64,000 nucleotides of DNA. Source: Gryllotalpicola ginsengisoli DSM 22003 (GTDB taxonomy: Bacteria > Actinomycetota > Actinomycetes > Actinomycetales > Microbacteriaceae). The translations under genes and the position numbers were made by a program. Every line of letters begins with the position of its first letter. Position 1 is the first letter of the stretch. Shown here in pieces: positions 44,159 to 55,225 of the stretch. The stretch is taken from assembly GCF_000419445.1 (NCBI RefSeq), contig NZ_AULK01000001.1, forward strand, positions 372,001-436,000. Direction: 5' to 3'. The notes beneath the pieces were generated by a model. That model saw nothing but the letters and a program-made list of their open reading frames with translations, was not told where the DNA came from and did not search any database.

Positions 44159-44671
44159 CTATTCCGTGGGTTTGCCGGTGCCGACCGGGAGCACGCGCCG
44201 CTGATCGTTGTGCGGCGCGGCGAAGAGGATGATCTCGGGGTGGGTGCCGTCGGGCGCCCGCCAGGTGGCTATGTACCCGCCGACCCGCCGCCAGCCGCGC
44301 TTCGTATACAGGTTGATGGCGTCGGTGTTGTGACTCACCACCTCGAGGAAGAGATCCTGTCCGAGCAGGCGCGCGTAGGTCTCGACCGTCGTGAGCAGAG
44401 CGGATGCCGCCCCGCGGCCGCGGGCGTCGGGCCGCACGAAGAGCCGGTGCATGGCCAGGGCGTACTCGTCCTCTTCGGCCGCGGCGACCGCGATGTGGCC
44501 GACCACCTCGCCGTCGTGCTCGGCGACCCACGCCATGCCGTCGTCGCCCTCGAGCAGCCACTCCCGGGAGATGTTGGTCGGCAGCACCGGATACTGGTCG
44601 ACCTCGTGGGTGGCTTTCAGCGCTGCGAGCAGCGCCGGGATGTCGGCATCCGTCCGCAACCTGATCTCCAC
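44159..44671 (-). CDS. GNAT-family N-acetyltransferase
   Basis: 170 residues. Acetyl-CoA pyrophosphate loop RLFVRPDARGRGAASALLTT, then SHNTDAINLYTKRGWRRVGG. Substrate unknown. GTG at 44671 with TATGCT 6 nt upstream; the 12 bases upstream of the GTG are the same as those before the 322-aa acidic protein gene. Confidence 0.83.
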   Translation of the reverse strand: MEIRLRTDADIPALLAALKATHEVDQYPVLPTNISREWLLEGDDGMAWVAEHDGEVVGHIAVAAAEEDEYALAMHRLFVRPDARGRGAASALLTTVETYARLLGQDLFLEVVSHNTDAINLYTKRGWRRVGGYIATWRAPDGTHPEIILFAAPHNDQRRVLPVGTGKPTE

Positions 44672-44758
44672 GTGACCAGCATATTCGCCCGGTGTGTCGG
44701 CGAGGTGACGGGAACGGTCAGTGCGCGGGTGTGCGGTCGTGCTCCTCGAACCGCACCA

Positions 44759-45568
44759 TCATCCGGTGCCCTCCGGGGCGTCGACGGCGCCGCCGAAGCG
44801 GCGGTTGCGGCCGGCGAAGATCTCGACGGCGCGCCACAGGTCCTCGCGGCTGAAGTCGGGCCAGAGCGTGTCGAGGAACACCATCTCGGCGTACGCCGAC
44901 TGCCAGAGCAGGAAGTTGGAGGTGCGCTGCTCTCCCGAGGAGCGGACGAACAGGTCCACGTCGGGCATGTCGGGCAGGTAGAGCCGCCGCGCCAGCATCC
45001 GCTCGTTCACGGCGTTCGGCCGCACGCGCCCGGCCGCCACGTCCTCGGCGATGGAGCGCACGGCGTCGGCGATCTCGGTGCGCCCGCCGTAGTTGACGCA
45101 CATGGTGAGGGTCAGCGCGTCGTTGTCGGCGGTGAGCTGCTCGGCGAACCGCAGCTCCTTGATCACCGAGCGCCACAGCCTGGGTGTGCGGCCCGCCCAG
45201 CGCACCCGCACCCCCCACTCGTTGAGCTGGTCGCGGCGGCGGTGCAGCACGTCACGGTTGAAGCCCATCAGGAAGCGCACCTCGTCGGGCGAGCGCACCC
45301 AGTTCTCGGTGGAGAACGCGTACACCGACAGGTGCTTGATTCCGATCTGCAGAGCGCCGGCGACGACGTCGAGCAGCGCCGCCTCCCCCGCCCGGTGGCC
45401 CTCGATGCGCGGCAGACCCCGACGGTTCGCCCAGCGGCCGTTGCCGTCCATGACCACGGCCACGTGGTTCGGCACGGCGGAGGCCGGCAGCTCGGGCGGG
45501 TACAGCCCGGTCCAGTCGACCGGGCGGTACTCCACGGCGTCCTTGTGCGTGTGGGGCTTGGGGGTCAT
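44759..45568 (-). CDS. uppS: Isoprenyl diphosphate (undecaprenyl) synthase
   Basis: 269 residues, cis-prenyltransferase. Catalytic Asp in [16 protein letters not shown], then [27 protein letters not shown], the NYGGRTEI region and [19 protein letters not shown]. Makes the lipid carrier for cell-wall synthesis. ATG overlaps the recO stop (ATGA), so translationally coupled. Gap 44672-44758 has no gene. Confidence 0.95.
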   Translation of the reverse strand: MTPKPHTHKDAVEYRPVDWTGLYPPELPASAVPNHVAVVMDGNGRWANRRGLPRIEGHRAGEAALLDVVAGALQIGIKHLSVYAFSTENWVRSPDEVRFLMGFNRDVLHRRRDQLNEWGVRVRWAGRTPRLWRSVIKELRFAEQLTADNDALTLTMCVNYGGRTEIADAVRSIAEDVAAGRVRPNAVNERMLARRLYLPDMPDVDLFVRSSGEQRTSNFLLWQSAYAEMVFLDTLWPDFSREDLWRAVEIFAGRNRRFGGAVDAPEGTG

Positions 45569-46305
45569 GACGCGGGCGGAACCTCTCTGGACACGTGGGT
45601 GAGCGAGCGCAGCCCGCGCTCCAGGTGCCACTGCAGATACGCGGAGACGATGCCGCTCGCCTTCGCGCGGGTGCGGTCATCGGATGCCTCGGCGCTCGGC
45701 CAGTCGCCGGCCAGCAGCGCCCCGAGCAGCCCGAGCGTGGACGCGTCGAGCTGCGCGGTGCCGGCCGGGGCGCAGTCGTCGCAGACGACCCCGCCGAGCT
45801 GCACCACGACGCGTCCGTGCGGGCCAGGGGCGCCGCAGCGCGAGCACTGCCCGAACGACGGCGCCCAGCCGGCGATGGACAGCGACCGCAGCAGGTAGGA
45901 GTCGAGGGTGAGCCCCGGCGCATGCTCGCGGCGCGCAAGCGACCGGAGCGCGCCGACGAGCAGCAGGAACTGCTGCAGGGAGCCCTCGGCCTCGGTGAGG
46001 CGGTCGGCCGTCTCGACCATGGCGTTGGCCGCCGTGTACGAGGCGTAGTCGGCGGCGATGTCGGCCCCGTACGCTCCGAGCGTCTCGGCCTGCTGGATCA
46101 CGTCGAGGCTGCGGCCCTCGTACAGCTGCACGTCGGCGACCATGAACGGCTCCAGCCGCGATCCGAACTTGGACGCGGTGCGTCGCACCCCCTTGGCCAC
46201 GGCGCGGATCTTGCCGTGCCGGCGGGAGAGCATGGTGACGATGCGGTCGGCCTCGCCCAATTTGTGGGTGCGCAGCACGACCGCCTCGTCGCGATAGACG
46301 GGCAC
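45565..46305 (-). CDS. recO: DNA repair protein RecO
   Basis: 246 residues. N-terminal OB fold ([39 protein letters not shown]), helical middle, zinc site CSRCGAPGP...CDDC. Loads RecA in the RecFOR pathway. GTG start with CATAAT 6 nt upstream. Coupled to uppS. Confidence 0.94.
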   Translation of the reverse strand: MPVYRDEAVVLRTHKLGEADRIVTMLSRRHGKIRAVAKGVRRTASKFGSRLEPFMVADVQLYEGRSLDVIQQAETLGAYGADIAADYASYTAANAMVETADRLTEAEGSLQQFLLLVGALRSLARREHAPGLTLDSYLLRSLSIAGWAPSFGQCSRCGAPGPHGRVVVQLGGVVCDDCAPAGTAQLDASTLGLLGALLAGDWPSAEASDDRTRAKASGIVSAYLQWHLERGLRSLTHVSREVPPAS

Positions 46306-46374
46306 CCGCCAATTATGGCCGCCGGCGCTGTCATCGGCCTGGCGGCGCGGCAGCGCATGGGAGAATCGGGGGCG

Positions 46375-47148
46375 ATGAGCGGCGCCACTTTCGCAATCCC
46401 GGTCTGGGCCGAGTACGCGGCGATCGCGATCGGCGGCATCCAGGGCGCCGCCTACGCCACGGGCTTCCGGGAGCGCCGCATCGACCTGTTCGGCGTCGCC
46501 GTGATCGGCGTCGCGACCGGCCTCGGCGGCGGGGTGCTGCGCGACATCGCCCTGTCGACCCAGCTGGTCGCCCTGCGCAGCGACGGATACATCCCCGCCG
46601 CGGTCGCCGCGGCGCTCATCGGCATGCTGCTGGCCAGCGTCTTCACCCGCTTCGACACCGCGATCACGGTGCTCGACGCGCTCACGCTCGGGCTGTTCGG
46701 CGCCATCGGCACGTCAAAGGCGCTCGCGTACGGCCTGCCCGAGATCCCGGCGGCGTTCGTCGGGGTTCTGGCCGCCGTCGGCGGCGGCGTGCTGCGCGAC
46801 ATCCTGCTGAACATGCCCATCACGGTGATGCACGTCGGGTCGTTCTACGCCGTGGCGGCGGGCATCGGCACGGTGACGCTCGTCGTGCTGCACGATCTCG
46901 ACGTGCCGGTGTTCGTGGCGGCATCCGTGAGCGCGGCGGTGACCTTCGCCGTGCGCCTGCTCGCCGTCGCCTTCGGCTGGAGCCTGCCCGAGCAGCGCAC
47001 CCTCGAGCTCAGCCGCGCGAACGTCGGCTTCGGGCTGCTGCGCCGGCGTCAGATCGCCCCGCGCGAGTACGTCGACACTGCCACCGGCACCATCACCACG
47101 TACAAGGTGGTGCCGCGCGGCGACGGCGGCGAGCCGCCGGCCGGCTGA
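46375..47148 (+). CDS. TRIC-type cation channel family protein
   Basis: 257 residues with seven hydrophobic helices in two repeats, each with the glycine-rich hallmark [14 protein letters not shown] and [14 protein letters not shown]. The family (YadS/UPF0126, TRIC) forms trimeric cation channels in some members. C-terminal ~50 residues are cytosolic. ATG at 46375; an upstream ATG at 46357 is possible. Confidence 0.88.
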   Translation: MSGATFAIPVWAEYAAIAIGGIQGAAYATGFRERRIDLFGVAVIGVATGLGGGVLRDIALSTQLVALRSDGYIPAAVAAALIGMLLASVFTRFDTAITVLDALTLGLFGAIGTSKALAYGLPEIPAAFVGVLAAVGGGVLRDILLNMPITVMHVGSFYAVAAGIGTVTLVVLHDLDVPVFVAASVSAAVTFAVRLLAVAFGWSLPEQRTLELSRANVGFGLLRRRQIAPREYVDTATGTITTYKVVPRGDGGEPPAG

Positions 47149-47161
47149 CGCGCGCCCCGCT

Positions 47162-47298
47162 GGTCTCCATTCACGCTGCGCGTGAGTCGACCCGCGGGCG
47201 CTCGCCCCCGCTGGTCTCCGTTCACGCTGCCCGTGAGTCGACCGAGCGGCGCTCGCCCCCGCTGGTCGACTCAGCCGCGCGGCGGCTGAATGGAGACC
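47162..47298. repeat. Palindromic repeat, copy C
   Basis: Starts GGTCTCCATTCACGC and ends GCTGAATGGAGACC. An internal second GGTCTCCGTTCACGC...GTGAGTCGACC module makes the left arm double. Flanked by convergent TRIC and leuA genes. Confidence 0.85.
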
Positions 47299-47303
47299 TG
47301 CGA

Positions 47304-49193
<1,890 letters not shown>

Positions 49194-49195
49194 TC

Positions 49196-49201
49196 AGGCT
49201 A
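49196..49201 (-). promoter_or_regulatory. -10 box of the leuL-leuA transcript
   Basis: Reverse-strand TAGCCT, 7 nt before the leuL ATG. No convincing -35 hexamer is visible at the expected distance. Confidence 0.5.
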
Positions 49202-49306
49202 ACACGCGCACCGCGGGCGCGTCTGCCGCAGCGAACCAGCCATAGCGACGCGGCGGCGTGTACGGCGCGTCGCGCAGCGACTCGCGCCGGGCGGGGACCG
49301 GCGGGA

Positions 49307-50212
49307 TCAAAAACCGAGCCGCCCGAGCTGCTTCGGGTCGCTCTGCCAGTCCTTCGCGACCTTCACGTGGATGGAGAGGAACACCTTGCGCCCGAGCAGG
49401 CCCTCGATCTGCTCCCGCGCGACCTGGCCGATCTGCTTGAGCCTGCTGCCCGCGCGGCCGATCACGATCGCCTTCTGGCTGTCGCGCTCCACGAACAGGT
49501 TCGCGTACACCTCGACGAGGTCCTTGTCCTCGCGCTCCACGACGTCGTCGATGGTGACGGCGAGGGAGTGCGGCAGCTCCTCCCGGGCCTCTTCGAGCAC
49601 GGCTTCGCGCACGAATTCGGCGATCCGGTCGACCGCCTCCTCGTCGGTGAGCTGGTCGCGCGGGTACAGCGGCGGCGAGGCGGGCAGCAGGCCCACGAGC
49701 TCGTCGACGAGCTCGTCGAGCTGACGGCCCTTCACGGCGGAGATGGGCACGATCGCGTCCCAGTCGCGCAACCGGGAGACGGCGAGCAGCTGCTCGGCGA
49801 CCGCGGCCTTGCCCGCGGCATCCGTCTTGGTCACGATCGCGACCTTCTTGGCACGCGGATTGCCGTCCAGCTGCTCGTTGATGAAGCGGTCGCCCGGCCC
49901 GATCTTCTCGCCGGCGGGCACGCACATGCCGATCACGTCGACGTCGGCGAGGGTGTCCTGCACGAGCGCGTTGAGGCGCTCGCCGAGCAGGGTGCGCGGG
50001 CGGTGCACGCCCGGCGTGTCGACGATGATCAGCTGCGCGTCGGGCCGGTTCACGATGCCGCGGATGGCCCGCCGGGTGGTCTGCGGCTTGGAGGAGGTGA
50101 TCGCCACCTTCTGCCCGACCAGGGCGTTCGTCAGGGTGGACTTGCCCACGTTCGGGCGGCCCACGAAGCTCACGAATCCCGCGCGGAATCCGTCGTCCGG
50201 CTCGTCACTCAT
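49307..50212 (-). CDS. era: GTPase Era
   Basis: 301 residues. G1 GRPNVGKSTL, G2/switch region PQTTRRAIRG, G3 DTPGVHRP, G4 TKTD; C-terminal KH domain with VIGRAGSRLKQIGQVAREQI binds 16S rRNA 3' end. Ribosome assembly checkpoint. ATG overlaps the preceding CNNM gene by 8 nt. Downstream 49202-49306 holds no other gene. Confidence 0.96.
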   Translation of the reverse strand: MSDEPDDGFRAGFVSFVGRPNVGKSTLTNALVGQKVAITSSKPQTTRRAIRGIVNRPDAQLIIVDTPGVHRPRTLLGERLNALVQDTLADVDVIGMCVPAGEKIGPGDRFINEQLDGNPRAKKVAIVTKTDAAGKAAVAEQLLAVSRLRDWDAIVPISAVKGRQLDELVDELVGLLPASPPLYPRDQLTDEEAVDRIAEFVREAVLEEAREELPHSLAVTIDDVVEREDKDLVEVYANLFVERDSQKAIVIGRAGSRLKQIGQVAREQIEGLLGRKVFLSIHVKVAKDWQSDPKQLGRLGF

Positions 50213-51410
50213 CGTCGTCCATCGTCGCACGGCGCACGAGCACGGTGCTCAGCCGGCCGCGGCGGCCCTCGGTGCGCTCGGCGGTGAGCTCCACCCCGCC
50301 GACCCGCGCCGCGTCGCCGACCTCCGGGATCTTGCCGAGCGCCTTGGCCAGCAGCCCGCCGACCGAGTCGACGTCTTCGTCGTCGAGCTCGAGCCCGAAC
50401 AGTTCGCCGAGCTCGTCGGTGGCGAGCCTCGCTGCCACCCGGTAGGCGCCCGGCTCGCCCTCGAGCTCCTCGACGAGGGGTGCGTCCTTGTCGTACTCGT
50501 CGCTGATGTCGCCCACGAGCTCCTCGATGAGGTCCTCCAGGGTGACCAGGCCGGCGATGCCGCCGTACTCGTCGACGATCAGCGCGAGGTGGTTCGACTC
50601 GCGCTGCATCTGGCGCAGCAGCTCGGCGGCGTTCTTCGACTCGGGCACGAAGATCGCCGGCTTCTGCAGGGTGCGCACGATCGTGTCGTCGGCCTCTGCG
50701 GGGCGCTCGTACACGAGCCGGGCTACGTCGCGCAGGTAGATCACGCCGGTCGCGTCGTCGACGTCGCCCTCCACGACCGGCACGCGGGAGACGCCGCGGC
50801 CGAGGAAGACGCTCATGGCGGCGGCGACGGTGGCGTCGGCGTCGATGGTCACCATGTCGGTGCGCGGCACCATGACCTCGCGCACCACCGTGTCGGTGAA
50901 CTCGAACACCGAGTGGATGAGCTCCGCGTCCTGCTCCTCCAGCACGTCGTGCTCGGCCGCGTCGTCGATCAGATTGAGCAGCTGCTCCTCGCTGCCGACG
51001 GCGGAGCGCGCCCGCTTGGGCGTGACGCGGTCGCCGAGCGCGACGAGGGCGCCGGCGAGAGGCCCGAGCACGGCCCGCAGCACGCGGATGAGCGGGCCGG
51101 CCGATCTGAGCAGGCCGACCGGATGCTCCCGCCCGACGCTGCGCGGCGAGGTGCCGACCAGCACGAAGCTCGCGCCGGTCATGATCGCCGCGCTCACGAT
51201 GAGGGCGAGCCACCAGTGGTCGAAGACGATCACGAATGCGAGCGTCACCAGCACCGCCGCGGTCGTCTCCGAGGTGATGCGCACGAAGCCGACCGCGTTC
51301 TGGTCGCGCAGGTCGCCCCCGGTGATGCCGAGGGCCGCCTCGATCGCGGCCATGTAGCCGCCGAAGGCGACCAGCAGCAGCGCGACGATGAAGAAGACGG
51401 CGACGACCAC
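50205..51410 (-). CDS. CNNM/CorC-type membrane protein with CBS domains
   Basis: 401 residues. N-terminal membrane part with about three helices (VVAVFFIVALLLVAFGGYMA first), CBS pair around VREVMVPRTDMVTIDADATV and HLALIVDEYGGIAGLVTLED, and the CorC_HlyC domain at the C terminus (YRVAARLATDELGELFGLEL). Family linked to Mg2+/Co2+ handling. Located between ybeY and era, its usual place in actinobacteria. Confidence 0.93.
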   Translation of the reverse strand: MVVAVFFIVALLLVAFGGYMAAIEAALGITGGDLRDQNAVGFVRITSETTAAVLVTLAFVIVFDHWWLALIVSAAIMTGASFVLVGTSPRSVGREHPVGLLRSAGPLIRVLRAVLGPLAGALVALGDRVTPKRARSAVGSEEQLLNLIDDAAEHDVLEEQDAELIHSVFEFTDTVVREVMVPRTDMVTIDADATVAAAMSVFLGRGVSRVPVVEGDVDDATGVIYLRDVARLVYERPAEADDTIVRTLQKPAIFVPESKNAAELLRQMQRESNHLALIVDEYGGIAGLVTLEDLIEELVGDISDEYDKDAPLVEELEGEPGAYRVAARLATDELGELFGLELDDEDVDSVGGLLAKALGKIPEVGDAARVGGVELTAERTEGRRGRLSTVLVRRATMDDDE

Positions 51411-51416
51411 GCGGGC

Positions 51417-51878
51417 CTACCGCCGCCGCTCTTCCAGGGCGAAGCCGACGAGGATGTCGCGCTGGATGCCGAACATCTCGCGCTCCTCGGCCGGTTCGGC
51501 GTGGTCGAAGCCGAGCAGGTGCAGGATGCCGTGCGCGGTCAGCAGCAGAAGCTCCTCGAGCAGGGTGTGCCCCGCGCTGTCGGCCTGCGCCTGCGCCACC
51601 TGCGGGCAGAGCACGACGTCGCCGAGCAGTCCGGGGGGCGCGGGCTGGTCGTCGGTGCCGGGGCGCAGCTCGTCCATCGGGAAGCTCAGCACGTCGGTGG
51701 GGCCGGGCTCGTCCATCCACTGCACGTGCAGCTGCTCCATCGCGGCTTCGTCGACGAGCAGGATCGCGAGCTCCGCCTCGGGGCTGACGTGCATGGCGTC
51801 GAGCGCGTAAGCCGCGAGCCGCTGCAGCACGGACTCGTCGACGGCGACGGCGGACTCGTTGTTGACTTCGATGCTCAC
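51417..51878 (-). CDS. ybeY: Endoribonuclease YbeY
   Basis: 153 residues. Zinc site HGILHLLGFDH, preceded by GPTDVLSFPMDE. Acts in 16S rRNA 3' end maturation and 70S quality control. Its ATG overlaps the phoH stop (ATGA). Confidence 0.96.
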   Translation of the reverse strand: MSIEVNNESAVAVDESVLQRLAAYALDAMHVSPEAELAILLVDEAAMEQLHVQWMDEPGPTDVLSFPMDELRPGTDDQPAPPGLLGDVVLCPQVAQAQADSAGHTLLEELLLLTAHGILHLLGFDHAEPAEEREMFGIQRDILVGFALEERRR

Positions 51879-52960
51879 GCGCGGGGCCTTCGGGGTCGGA
51901 GGGTCGGGTCGGCGGCGCGCCGCTCGGCGCGGTTGGCGAACTCGCGCGCCTGCTCGCGCTCGAAGTGCTTCGCCTGCTGCTTCTGGTCGTACTCGGTATA
52001 GGCGTCGATGATCCGGCCGACGAGGCTGTGCCGCACCACGTCGTCACTGGTGAGGGTCGAGAAATGGATGTCGTCGACATCCTTGAGCACCCGCGTGACG
52101 AGCCGCAGGCCGGAGGCGCCGGCGGGCAGGTCGATCTGGGTGACGTCGCCCGTGATGACCATGCGGGAGCCGAAGCCCAGCCGGGTGAGGAACATCTTCA
52201 TCTGCTCGGGCGTGGTGTTCTGCGCCTCGTCGAGCACGACGAACGAGCTGTTCAGGGTGCGGCCGCGCATGTAGGCCAGCGGCGCGACCTCGATCGTGCC
52301 GGCCGCCAGCAGCTTGGGCACGATCTCCGGGTCCATCATCTCGTTGAGTGCGTCGTACAGCGGCCTGAGGTAGGGATCGATTTTGTCGGTGAGGGTGCCG
52401 GGCAGATAGCCCAGCCGCTCCCCCGCCTCGATGGCGGGACGGGAGAGGATGATCCGGTCGACCTCCTTGCGCTGCAGGGCCTGCACGGCCTTGGCCATGG
52501 CGAGGTAGGTCTTACCGGTGCCGGCCGGGCCGATGCCGAAGACGATCGTGTTCTCGTCGATCGCGTGCACGTACTCGGCCTGTCCCGCGGTCATGGGGCG
52601 GATGGTCTTGCCGCGCACCTGCAGGATCGACTCCCCCAGCACCGCCGAGGGGCTGAGGCCGCCGTCGACCATGCTGCGGCCGCGGCTGACCTCGGCGGCG
52701 CTCAGGTCGTGGCCGCTGCGCACGAGGGCGAGCAGCTCGTCGATCAGGGTGCGGGCGCTCGCGACCTGGTCGGGCGCGCCGCTCAGGGTGATCTCGTTGC
52801 TGCGCACCAGCACCTGCAGCTGCGGGTACTGCTTCTCGAGGGTGGTCAGCAAGCGATCCTGGGGGCCGAGCAGCCGCACCATGGCGACGCCGTCGACCGT
52901 GATCCGCTCCGTGGCTGCGGGCGGAATGCCGCCGGGGACGGCGGCGGGGTTGTCACTCAA
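51875..52960 (-). CDS. phoH: PhoH-family ATPase
   Basis: 361 residues. N-terminal KH-like segment, then Walker A FGIGPAGTGKTYLAMA, the IILSRPAIEAGERLGYLPGT segment, and Walker B SFVVLDEAQNTT. Often paired with ybeY in RNA metabolism, as here. The TTG start (52960) is unusual: it overlaps the HIT gene's TGA as TTGA, giving tight coupling. Confidence 0.93.
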   Translation of the reverse strand: MSDNPAAVPGGIPPAATERITVDGVAMVRLLGPQDRLLTTLEKQYPQLQVLVRSNEITLSGAPDQVASARTLIDELLALVRSGHDLSAAEVSRGRSMVDGGLSPSAVLGESILQVRGKTIRPMTAGQAEYVHAIDENTIVFGIGPAGTGKTYLAMAKAVQALQRKEVDRIILSRPAIEAGERLGYLPGTLTDKIDPYLRPLYDALNEMMDPEIVPKLLAAGTIEVAPLAYMRGRTLNSSFVVLDEAQNTTPEQMKMFLTRLGFGSRMVITGDVTQIDLPAGASGLRLVTRVLKDVDDIHFSTLTSDDVVRHSLVGRIIDAYTEYDQKQQAKHFEREQAREFANRAERRAADPTLRPRRPRA

Positions 52961-53307
52961 GAGGCGAGGGATCCTTCCGAAAGTCCGCCGCCGAGCACAT
53001 GGGCGTGCACGTGGTAGACGGTCTGGCCGGCGTCGCGGCCGGTGTTGAAGATGAGGCGGTACTGGCCGTTCATGTGCTCGAACGCCAGCTTCTGCGCGGT
53101 GGTCACGATCTCGGCGAGCAGCGCGGGGTCGCCGGCGGCGAGCTCGGCGACGTTCGCGTACTCCTCCGTCTTGGGCACGACGAGGAGGTGCACGGGCGCC
53201 TGCGGGTTGATGTCCTTGAACGCGATCACGCGCTCGGAGTCGTACACGATGTCGGCGGGCACCTCACCCGCGATGATGCGGGAGAAGATCGACGGGGTCT
53301 CGCTCAT
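52957..53307 (-). CDS. HIT-family nucleotide hydrolase
   Basis: 116 residues. Histidine triad YHVHAHVLGG; N terminus SIFSRIIAGEVPADIVYDSE is typical of bacterial HinT-like proteins, which cleave adenosine phosphoramidates. ATG with TAGACT 7 nt upstream, so an internal leaderless promoter can start phoH-ybeY-CNNM-era transcription separately from hrcA-dnaJ. Confidence 0.94.
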   Translation of the reverse strand: MSETPSIFSRIIAGEVPADIVYDSERVIAFKDINPQAPVHLLVVPKTEEYANVAELAAGDPALLAEIVTTAQKLAFEHMNGQYRLIFNTGRDAGQTVYHVHAHVLGGGLSEGSLAS

Positions 53308-53333
53308 GCGCTCAAGTCTACGGAAGGGCGCCG

Positions 53334-54062
53334 TCACCAGCGGTGGAGCTTCGCATTCAGCACCGCGAGCGCCGCAGGGCCCGCGGTGGAGGTGCGCAGC
53401 ACCTCCGGCCCCAGCCGCACGGGCTCGGCACCCGCCGCGTCGAGCGCCTCGAGCTCGGCGGGCGAGATGCCGCCTTCCGGCCCCACGACGAGCACGAGGT
53501 CGCGCCCGTCGGGCTCGAGCGCGGTGAGCGGATGCTCCGCGCCGGGCTCCAGCACCAGCATCCGTGCCCGCTCGGCCAGATCGCCGAGCCTCCTCGTGGT
53601 CGCCAGCTCCTCGACCCCCGGCAGCCAGGGGCGCATCGACTGCTTGGCCGCCTCGCGCACGATCGCCGCCCACCGCTCACGACCCTTCTCGGCCTTCGGC
53701 CCCGCCCACCGCGACACCGACCGCTCGGCCTGCCACGGCACCACCGCGTCCACGCCGAGCTCGGTCGCGGCCTGCACGGCGAGCTCGTCGCGGTCGCCTT
53801 TCGCCAGCGCCTGCACGAGCGTCACGCTGGGGCTCGGCGGGCTCTCGCGACGCACCGCGTCGACGCGGAGCGTGACGGCGGCCGCAGCGACGGACTCGGC
53901 CAGTCCGCCCACGACGAGGCCCGCGCCGTTGCCGACGAGCAGCCGCTCGCCGGGGCGGGTGCGGGCGACGGTCGCGATGTGCCGCGCCTCGGCTCCGACC
54001 AGTTCGACGACGCCGCCGACGGATGCATCCGCCAGGTCTTCGCGCAGGTAGAAGTTCGCCAC
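53334..54062 (-). CDS. rsmE: 16S rRNA m3U1498 methyltransferase
   Basis: 242 residues. N-terminal PUA-like domain (ARHIATVARTRPGERLLVGN) and C-terminal SPOUT knot domain (LVVGPEGGISPAELEALDAA, VRLGPEVLRTSTAGPAALAV). Methylates U1498 of 16S rRNA. GTG start, 10 bp after dnaJ. Confidence 0.95.
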   Translation of the reverse strand: MANFYLREDLADASVGGVVELVGAEARHIATVARTRPGERLLVGNGAGLVVGGLAESVAAAAVTLRVDAVRRESPPSPSVTLVQALAKGDRDELAVQAATELGVDAVVPWQAERSVSRWAGPKAEKGRERWAAIVREAAKQSMRPWLPGVEELATTRRLGDLAERARMLVLEPGAEHPLTALEPDGRDLVLVVGPEGGISPAELEALDAAGAEPVRLGPEVLRTSTAGPAALAVLNAKLHRW

Positions 54063-54072
54063 GTGCGGGAGG

Positions 54073-55182
54073 TCAGAGGTTCAGGAAGCGATCGCGAAGC
54101 TTCGCGAAGATGCCCTGCTGGAACTGCGACAGCCGCGGCTTCTCGGGCCGGTACTGCTTCGCGAACTTCTCGATCAGCTCCCGCTCCCCGCGGCTGAGCT
54201 TGGTCGGGGTGACCACCTGCACGCCGATGCGCAGGTCGCCGCGGCCGGTGCCGCGCAGCCGGGTGATGCCGCGGCCCTTGACGGTGATGATCTCGGCGCT
54301 CTGGGTGCCGGGCCGCAGCTCGAGCTCGACCGGGCCGTCGAGCGCGTCGAAGGTGACGTCGGTGCCGAGGATGGCGTCGGTCATGGACACCTCGAGGGTG
54401 GCCAGCAGGTCGTCGCCGTCGCGGCTGAACACGTCGTGGTGCTTGACCTTGATCTCGAGGTACAGGTCTCCGTTCGGGCCGCCGGCGGGGCCCGCCTCGC
54501 CCTGGCCCGGCAGCTGCAGGCGCAGCCCCGTGTCGACGCCGGCCGGGATGTCGAGGGGGATCTTCTTGCGCGCCCGCACCCGGCCCTGCCCCTGGCAGGT
54601 GACGCACGGGGTGGCGATGATCGTGCCGTAGCCGCGGCAGGTGCCGCACGGGCTCGAGGTCATCACATTGCCGAGCAGCGAGCGCACGGAGCGCTGGATG
54701 GAGCCGGTGCCGTGGCAGATGTCGCAGGTCACCGGGTGCGTGCCGGGCTCGCAGCAGGAGCCGCCGCAGCGCTCGCACACGACGGCGGTGTCGACTTCGA
54801 GGTCGCGGTGGGCGCCGAAGATCACCTCGCCGAGCTCGACCTCGACGCGCAGCAGGGCGTCCTGGCCGCGCTCGCGGCGCGACTTGGGCCCGCGGCCGCC
54901 GGCCGTGCCGCCGAAGAAGGTGTTGAAGATGTCCTCGAAGCCGCCGAACCCGGCCGAGGCGAAGCCTGGGCCCGCCTGCGGGCCCAGGTCGTACTGCTGG
55001 CGCTGCTCGGGGTCGGAGAGCACGTCGTAGGCGTGGGTGACGAGCTTGAACCGCTCCGCCGCCTCGGCGCTCGGGTTCACATCCGGGTGCAGCTCGCGCG
55101 CCAGGCGCCGGTAGGCCTTCTTGATCTCCTCGGGGCTGGCGTCGCGGTCGACGCCCAGCACCTCGTAATGGTCTGCAGCCAC
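54073..55182 (-). CDS. dnaJ: Chaperone DnaJ (DnaJ2-type)
   Basis: 369 residues. J domain 5-70 with HPD at 32-34; G/F linker about 68-102; zinc domain with four motifs, the first degenerate (CERCGGSC at 136-143 where CxxCxGxG is expected), the others [16 protein letters not shown] and CVTCQGQG. Co-chaperone of DnaK. GTG start. Follows hrcA by 43 bp, so it is under the same CIRCE-type control. Confidence 0.95.
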   Translation of the reverse strand: MAADHYEVLGVDRDASPEEIKKAYRRLARELHPDVNPSAEAAERFKLVTHAYDVLSDPEQRQQYDLGPQAGPGFASAGFGGFEDIFNTFFGGTAGGRGPKSRRERGQDALLRVEVELGEVIFGAHRDLEVDTAVVCERCGGSCCEPGTHPVTCDICHGTGSIQRSVRSLLGNVMTSSPCGTCRGYGTIIATPCVTCQGQGRVRARKKIPLDIPAGVDTGLRLQLPGQGEAGPAGGPNGDLYLEIKVKHHDVFSRDGDDLLATLEVSMTDAILGTDVTFDALDGPVELELRPGTQSAEIITVKGRGITRLRGTGRGDLRIGVQVVTPTKLSRGERELIEKFAKQYRPEKPRLSQFQQGIFAKLRDRFLNL

Positions 55183-55225
55183 GCGGGCGGCTCCTCACGT
55201 AGTGGTCGGACGGGTGGGGACGGCG

